This document shows positions 6,306 to 8,158 of a stretch of 8,158 bases of DNA, piece after piece; within the stretch, counting starts at the first letter, position 1; each line of letters begins with the position of its first letter. The notes under the pieces were generated by a model. That model was not told the origin of the DNA. It searched no databases and saw nothing but the letters and a program-made list of their open reading frames with translations. The stretch spans positions 1 to 8,158 of the forward strand of contig BDTL01000225.1 of assembly GCA_002898115.1 (NCBI GenBank), read 5' to 3'. The DNA comes from a bacterium BMS3Bbin02. GTDB taxonomy: Bacteria; Actinomycetota; Acidimicrobiia; Spongiisociales; UBA5794. A program made the position numbers and the translations under genes.

Positions 6306-6655
6306 GTCGACGAGGGAAACCTCATCGACGAATCTCTCGAAAGAGAGTGGCAACCGCCTCCTCGGAGGTGGAAGTCGGAGAGTCCTTCGGGAAACTCCGC
6401 TGGAACACCCTTCGGGGCGAACCGGCAGTCCAAACGGACGGCCGCTCATTGAGCGGTTGGCGCACCGCTTCGGCGGCGCATCGACTAGAAGGCCCTCGGG
6501 TCTGAAGGCTGGAAGAGAGGACACGGCGGATTTCGGTCCGCCACAGCAGGTACCTCGGTACCAGCTAGCGAGAATACCCCGAGAGGGCAGAGGTTTCGGC
6601 CAAAGCTTCCTCGGGGTTTCTCCGCGTTTTGAGCGGGTTTTCTTCTTCATCTTTT
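6306..6655 (+). ncRNA. RNA-2: predicted large structured non-coding RNA with tetraloop-capped hairpins, class unknown
   Basis: About 350 nt fold into at least twelve consecutive local hairpins. GAAA loops: 6306-6329 and 6334-6347. UUCG loops: 6376-6399 (2x2 internal loop), 6399-6426 (4x4 internal loop), 6460-6479 (2-base bulge), 6525-6542, and 6592-6601 inside the long stem. CUCG loops: 6354-6371, 6490-6503, 6545-6566. Others: GTCC/GGAC 6428-6439, CCGCTC/GAGCGG 6442-6456, and a 13-bp stem with one bulge pairing 6570-6583 with 6610-6622. The loops (TTCG, GAAA) and the T-rich end fix the plus strand. A promoter ends just before the first stem. The open frame across it (6295-6954) encodes a low-quality Arg/Gly-rich peptide and runs on into the next gene in another frame. 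I found no RNase P, tmRNA, SRP, group II domain V or T-box signature. Function unknown; a free, promoter-driven RNA is the simplest reading. Confidence 0.75.
6622..6655 (+). terminator. Probable terminator of RNA-2
   Basis: CCGC (6622-6625) and GCGG (6633-6636) form a short stem followed by an interrupted T-rich tract at 6638-6655 (GTTTTCTTCTTCATCTTTT). The stem is weak, but the 13-bp stem ending at 6622 may help. The exact 3' end is uncertain. Confidence 0.5.
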
Positions 6656-6669
6656 GGTGGCGTCTCGGG

Positions 6670-6728
6670 TTGAATCGTCGACTTGTATGTGGGGACCCCG
6701 GGTTTCATAGAGACTCGGGGCGATTCAA
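6670..6728. repeat. Nested inverted repeats between RNA-2 and the PH-domain gene
   Basis: TTGAATCG (6670-6677) pairs perfectly with CGATTCAA (6721-6728). Directly inside the right arm, 6696-6720 forms a 10-bp hairpin (CCCCGGGTTT with AGACTCGGGG, two wobbles, 5-base loop). The two stems would stack. It lies before the -10 of the next gene, so it is not in that gene's leader if the gene is leaderless. It may be a 3' domain of RNA-2 or a regulatory DNA site. Confidence 0.5.
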
Positions 6729-6749
6729 GAACGGGGTGGGCGCGTCCGC

Positions 6750-6755
6750 TACACT
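6750..6755 (+). promoter_or_regulatory. -10 element for a leaderless PH-domain protein transcript
   Basis: TACACT (TAnnnT) stands six bases before ATG 6762, the same geometry as the helicase gene. There is no Shine-Dalgarno sequence. No clear -35 is seen. Confidence 0.6.
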
Positions 6756-6761
6756 CGTGGT

Positions 6762-7394
6762 ATGGCGTATCCAGAACGACTACTCACCGACGACGAGACA
6801 ATCGTTGTGCAGTTCCGGCCTCACTGGCGGATGCTGCTCATTCCCATTCTATGGATCATTGCAGGGATCGTCGCGGTGTGGCTCGTGTATCGGGTCCCCC
6901 CGGACAACGGCACCATCGATCTCATCACCTCAGGAGTTGTCCTTGTTGCACTGATTCCTGCGGCGATCATTCCCCTCGTTGCATGGTGGTTCACCGGTTA
7001 CATCTTGACCTCGGAGCGATTGATCACCCGCGACGGGATTCTCTCGCGCAGCGGAATAGAGATCCCTTTGGAGAATGTCAATAACGTTATGTTCAGCCAG
7101 ACTCTTCTTGAGCGGATACTCAAGTCCGGCGACCTGCTGATCGAGTCCGCGGGGGAGAGCGGGCAGAGTCGATTCTCCGACATCCCGAACCCCGAAGAGT
7201 TTCAGTCGTTGCTCTACAAAACCCGAGAACTGCGAACCGGTGGGACCTCCGGCAAGACTCCGGCCACCCCGATCGGATCACACGATATCGATTCGATGGA
7301 CAGACTTGAGCGGCTCACCCAACTCCACCGCGACGGTGTGATTTCCGACGAGGAGTTCGCCGACAAACGCCAACAGTTCCTCGACGAACTCTGA
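6762..7394 (+). CDS. Membrane protein with bacterial PH (bPH2, YdbS-like) and C-terminal SHOCT domains
   Basis: 210 aa, predicted inner-membrane protein of unknown function. Two hydrophobic helices (about 24-44, LLIPILWIIAGIVAVWLV; and 54-78) separated by a short polar loop are followed by a bPH2-type domain from about 79 to 155: YILTSERLITRDGILSR, IPLENVNNVMFSQ, GDLLIESAGESG and IPNPEEFQSLLY match the strand pattern of that family. A flexible Gly/Ser/Thr/Pro linker (159-172) leads to a SHOCT motif at 179-210 (MDRLERLTQLHRDGVISDEEF, then a helix of charged residues), a short C-terminal domain found on many bacterial proteins and thought to mediate oligomerisation or binding. With so few residues before the first helix, the PH and SHOCT parts are likely cytoplasmic. 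The start is fixed by the -10 spacing. It converges on the methyltransferase gene with a 23-base gap, in which no terminator with a T-run is visible. Confidence 0.88.
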   Translation: MAYPERLLTDDETIVVQFRPHWRMLLIPILWIIAGIVAVWLVYRVPPDNGTIDLITSGVVLVALIPAAIIPLVAWWFTGYILTSERLITRDGILSRSGIEIPLENVNNVMFSQTLLERILKSGDLLIESAGESGQSRFSDIPNPEEFQSLLYKTRELRTGGTSGKTPATPIGSHDIDSMDRLERLTQLHRDGVISDEEFADKRQQFLDEL

Positions 7395-7417
7395 ACTCAT
7401 CGAGTGGGAGGACCCGT

Positions 7418-8158
7418 TCAGTCGATGTCTCTGGTGTTGCCGAGCACAAAACTTGCCACGGATTCGATATGGAACGTCTGCGGGAACATGTCAATGGGCG
7501 TGCAGTACTCAAGTACGTACCCGTACTCGGTGAGAGTCTTCGCGTCACGTGCCAGGCTCGCCGGATCGCACGAGACGTAGGCGATTCGACGAGGTGAGGC
7601 CGCGGTCACGGCTGCGACGCCGTCGGCGCCAAGGCCGGTTCTGGGTGGATCGACGATTGCCTTTGTCCAATACTCGTCGAGCGTCTCGACCCGCTCTTCG
7701 ACCGTTCCGCGGACAACCTCGCCCGCATCACCAAGGTGCCGTTTCAGGTTGCGGCGTAAATCCCTGACTGCGAGGGGGTGTGACTCGATCGCAAGGACCC
7801 GCTCGGCGGGCTGGCCTACTGTCGCTGCGAAAAGGCCGCCGCCGGCGTAGGCATCGAGCAGCGTGTCGGTTTCGTTGATCTCGAGGATCTCGGCGACCAA
7901 TGAAACCATCACCTCGGCGCCGGGCGTGTTGTTCTGGAAGAAGGCGTCACCGCTGATCCTGAGGTCGGTGTCGCCGATATATTCGATCAGAGTGCAGTCT
8001 CCAATGACGGGGTTGAACTCGCGTCGGTCGCGGTGCCCGACGTCGACCTGCCAATCTCCCGCTTGGTCGGGGACCTTTCCGCGTATCACCACGACCGCGT
8101 CCTCCGTGGAGTGTGACGTGCGAATCGTTATCTGCTGCACCCCGTCGAGTGACCCGAG
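7418..8158 (-). CDS. TrmA/RumA-family RNA (uracil-5-)-methyltransferase, N-terminal part beyond window
   Basis: The C-terminal 246 residues of a SAM-dependent enzyme that forms 5-methyluridine in tRNA or 23S rRNA. The frame is open to the right edge, so the GTG at 8140 is not the true start. The family is about 380-450 aa, so an N-terminal TRAM domain and any Fe-S cysteines probably lie outside. Visible (counting from 8140): GDAFFQNNTPGAE (64-76); SAM motif I LLDAYAGGGLFA (94-105); AIES (117-120), whose Glu binds the SAM ribose; IVDPPRTGL (162-170); the catalytic Cys191 in YVSCDPASLARD (codon 7568-7570); and DMFPQTFHIESVA (217-229) with the Glu that acts as general base. All catalytic residues are present. 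Which base it modifies (tRNA U54, 23S U747 or U1939) cannot be told from this part, so no symbol is given. It is the last gene before the window edge and reads towards the PH-domain gene. Confidence 0.92.
   Translation of the reverse strand, partial: LGSLDGVQQITIRTSHSTEDAVVVIRGKVPDQAGDWQVDVGHRDRREFNPVIGDCTLIEYIGDTDLRISGDAFFQNNTPGAEVMVSLVAEILEINETDTLLDAYAGGGLFAATVGQPAERVLAIESHPLAVRDLRRNLKRHLGDAGEVVRGTVEERVETLDEYWTKAIVDPPRTGLGADGVAAVTAASPRRIAYVSCDPASLARDAKTLTEYGYVLEYCTPIDMFPQTFHIESVASFVLGNTRDID

Noticed and set aside
6480..6495. CGACTAGAAGG as a group I intron R-like element
   Set aside because: There is no matching P7 partner or P3/P8 layout, no interrupted tRNA or gene around it, and the unit has its own promoter and terminator.
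4762..6655. RNase P RNA, tmRNA, SRP RNA, T-box or cobalamin riboswitch as the identity of RNA-1 or RNA-2
   Set aside because: Looked for the P4 block GAGGAAAGTCCGGGC and ACAGAA, the tmRNA ends and tag frame, GGAAGCAGCC, GGTGGNACCGCG and the B12 box; none is present on either strand as far as I can read. A covariance search would be decisive.
6295..6954. Open frame of 219 aa covering RNA-2
   Set aside because: It overlaps the PH-domain gene in another frame, has no domain, and its bases are explained by hairpins with tetraloops.
7395..7417. Terminator between the PH-domain gene and the methyltransferase gene
   Set aside because: Only 4-5 bp potential stems (such as ACTC/GAGT near 7394-7405) and no T-run on either strand.
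1..8158. Mobile elements, CRISPR arrays, tRNA genes
   Set aside because: No transposase or integrase motifs, no regularly spaced repeats, and no tRNA-like T-arm plus acceptor pairing were found.

Overview
The window is GC-rich (roughly 60%, by eye) and looks actinobacterial. The signs are an AdnA/AdnB-like helicase-nuclease, an actinobacterial-type RecB-family exonuclease, an F420-dependent luciferase-like oxidoreductase, and several start codons placed 6-7 nt after a TAnnnT -10 element, the arrangement of leaderless mRNAs. An Acidimicrobiia-like lineage is plausible but is only an inference. I see no transposase, integrase, CRISPR array, tRNA or rRNA. The protein genes are ordinary chromosomal ones.

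Layout: (1) 1-2362, minus: a UvrD-type helicase whose C-terminal PD-(D/E)XK nuclease domain is cut by the left edge. (2) 2472-3755, plus: glutamate dehydrogenase, divergent from (1). (3) 3788-4615, minus: a stand-alone RecB-family Fe-S nuclease, convergent with (2). (4) 4616-5256: no protein gene, but a promoter, about 375 nt rich in perfect hairpins, and a strong intrinsic terminator, read as a non-coding RNA gene (RNA-1). (5) 5257-6216, plus: F420-dependent LLM-class oxidoreductase. (6) 6217-6761: again no protein gene. A promoter leads directly into at least 12 consecutive hairpins, most capped by UUCG, GAAA or CUCG tetraloops, then a T-rich terminator (RNA-2); a further nested hairpin follows. 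(7) 6762-7394, plus: a membrane protein with bPH2 and SHOCT domains, probably leaderless. (8) 7418-8158, minus: a TrmA/RumA-family RNA uridine methyltransferase, truncated at the right edge.

The helicase-nuclease and the RecB-family nuclease both point to DNA-end processing and recombination, but they are separated by glutamate dehydrogenase and are not an operon. The other proteins share no obvious pathway. The most notable content is the pair of apparently independent structured RNA genes on either side of the LLM oxidoreductase. Neither shows the hallmarks of RNase P RNA, tmRNA, SRP RNA or a riboswitch I can recall. RNA-2 is the best candidate for an undescribed RNA class.
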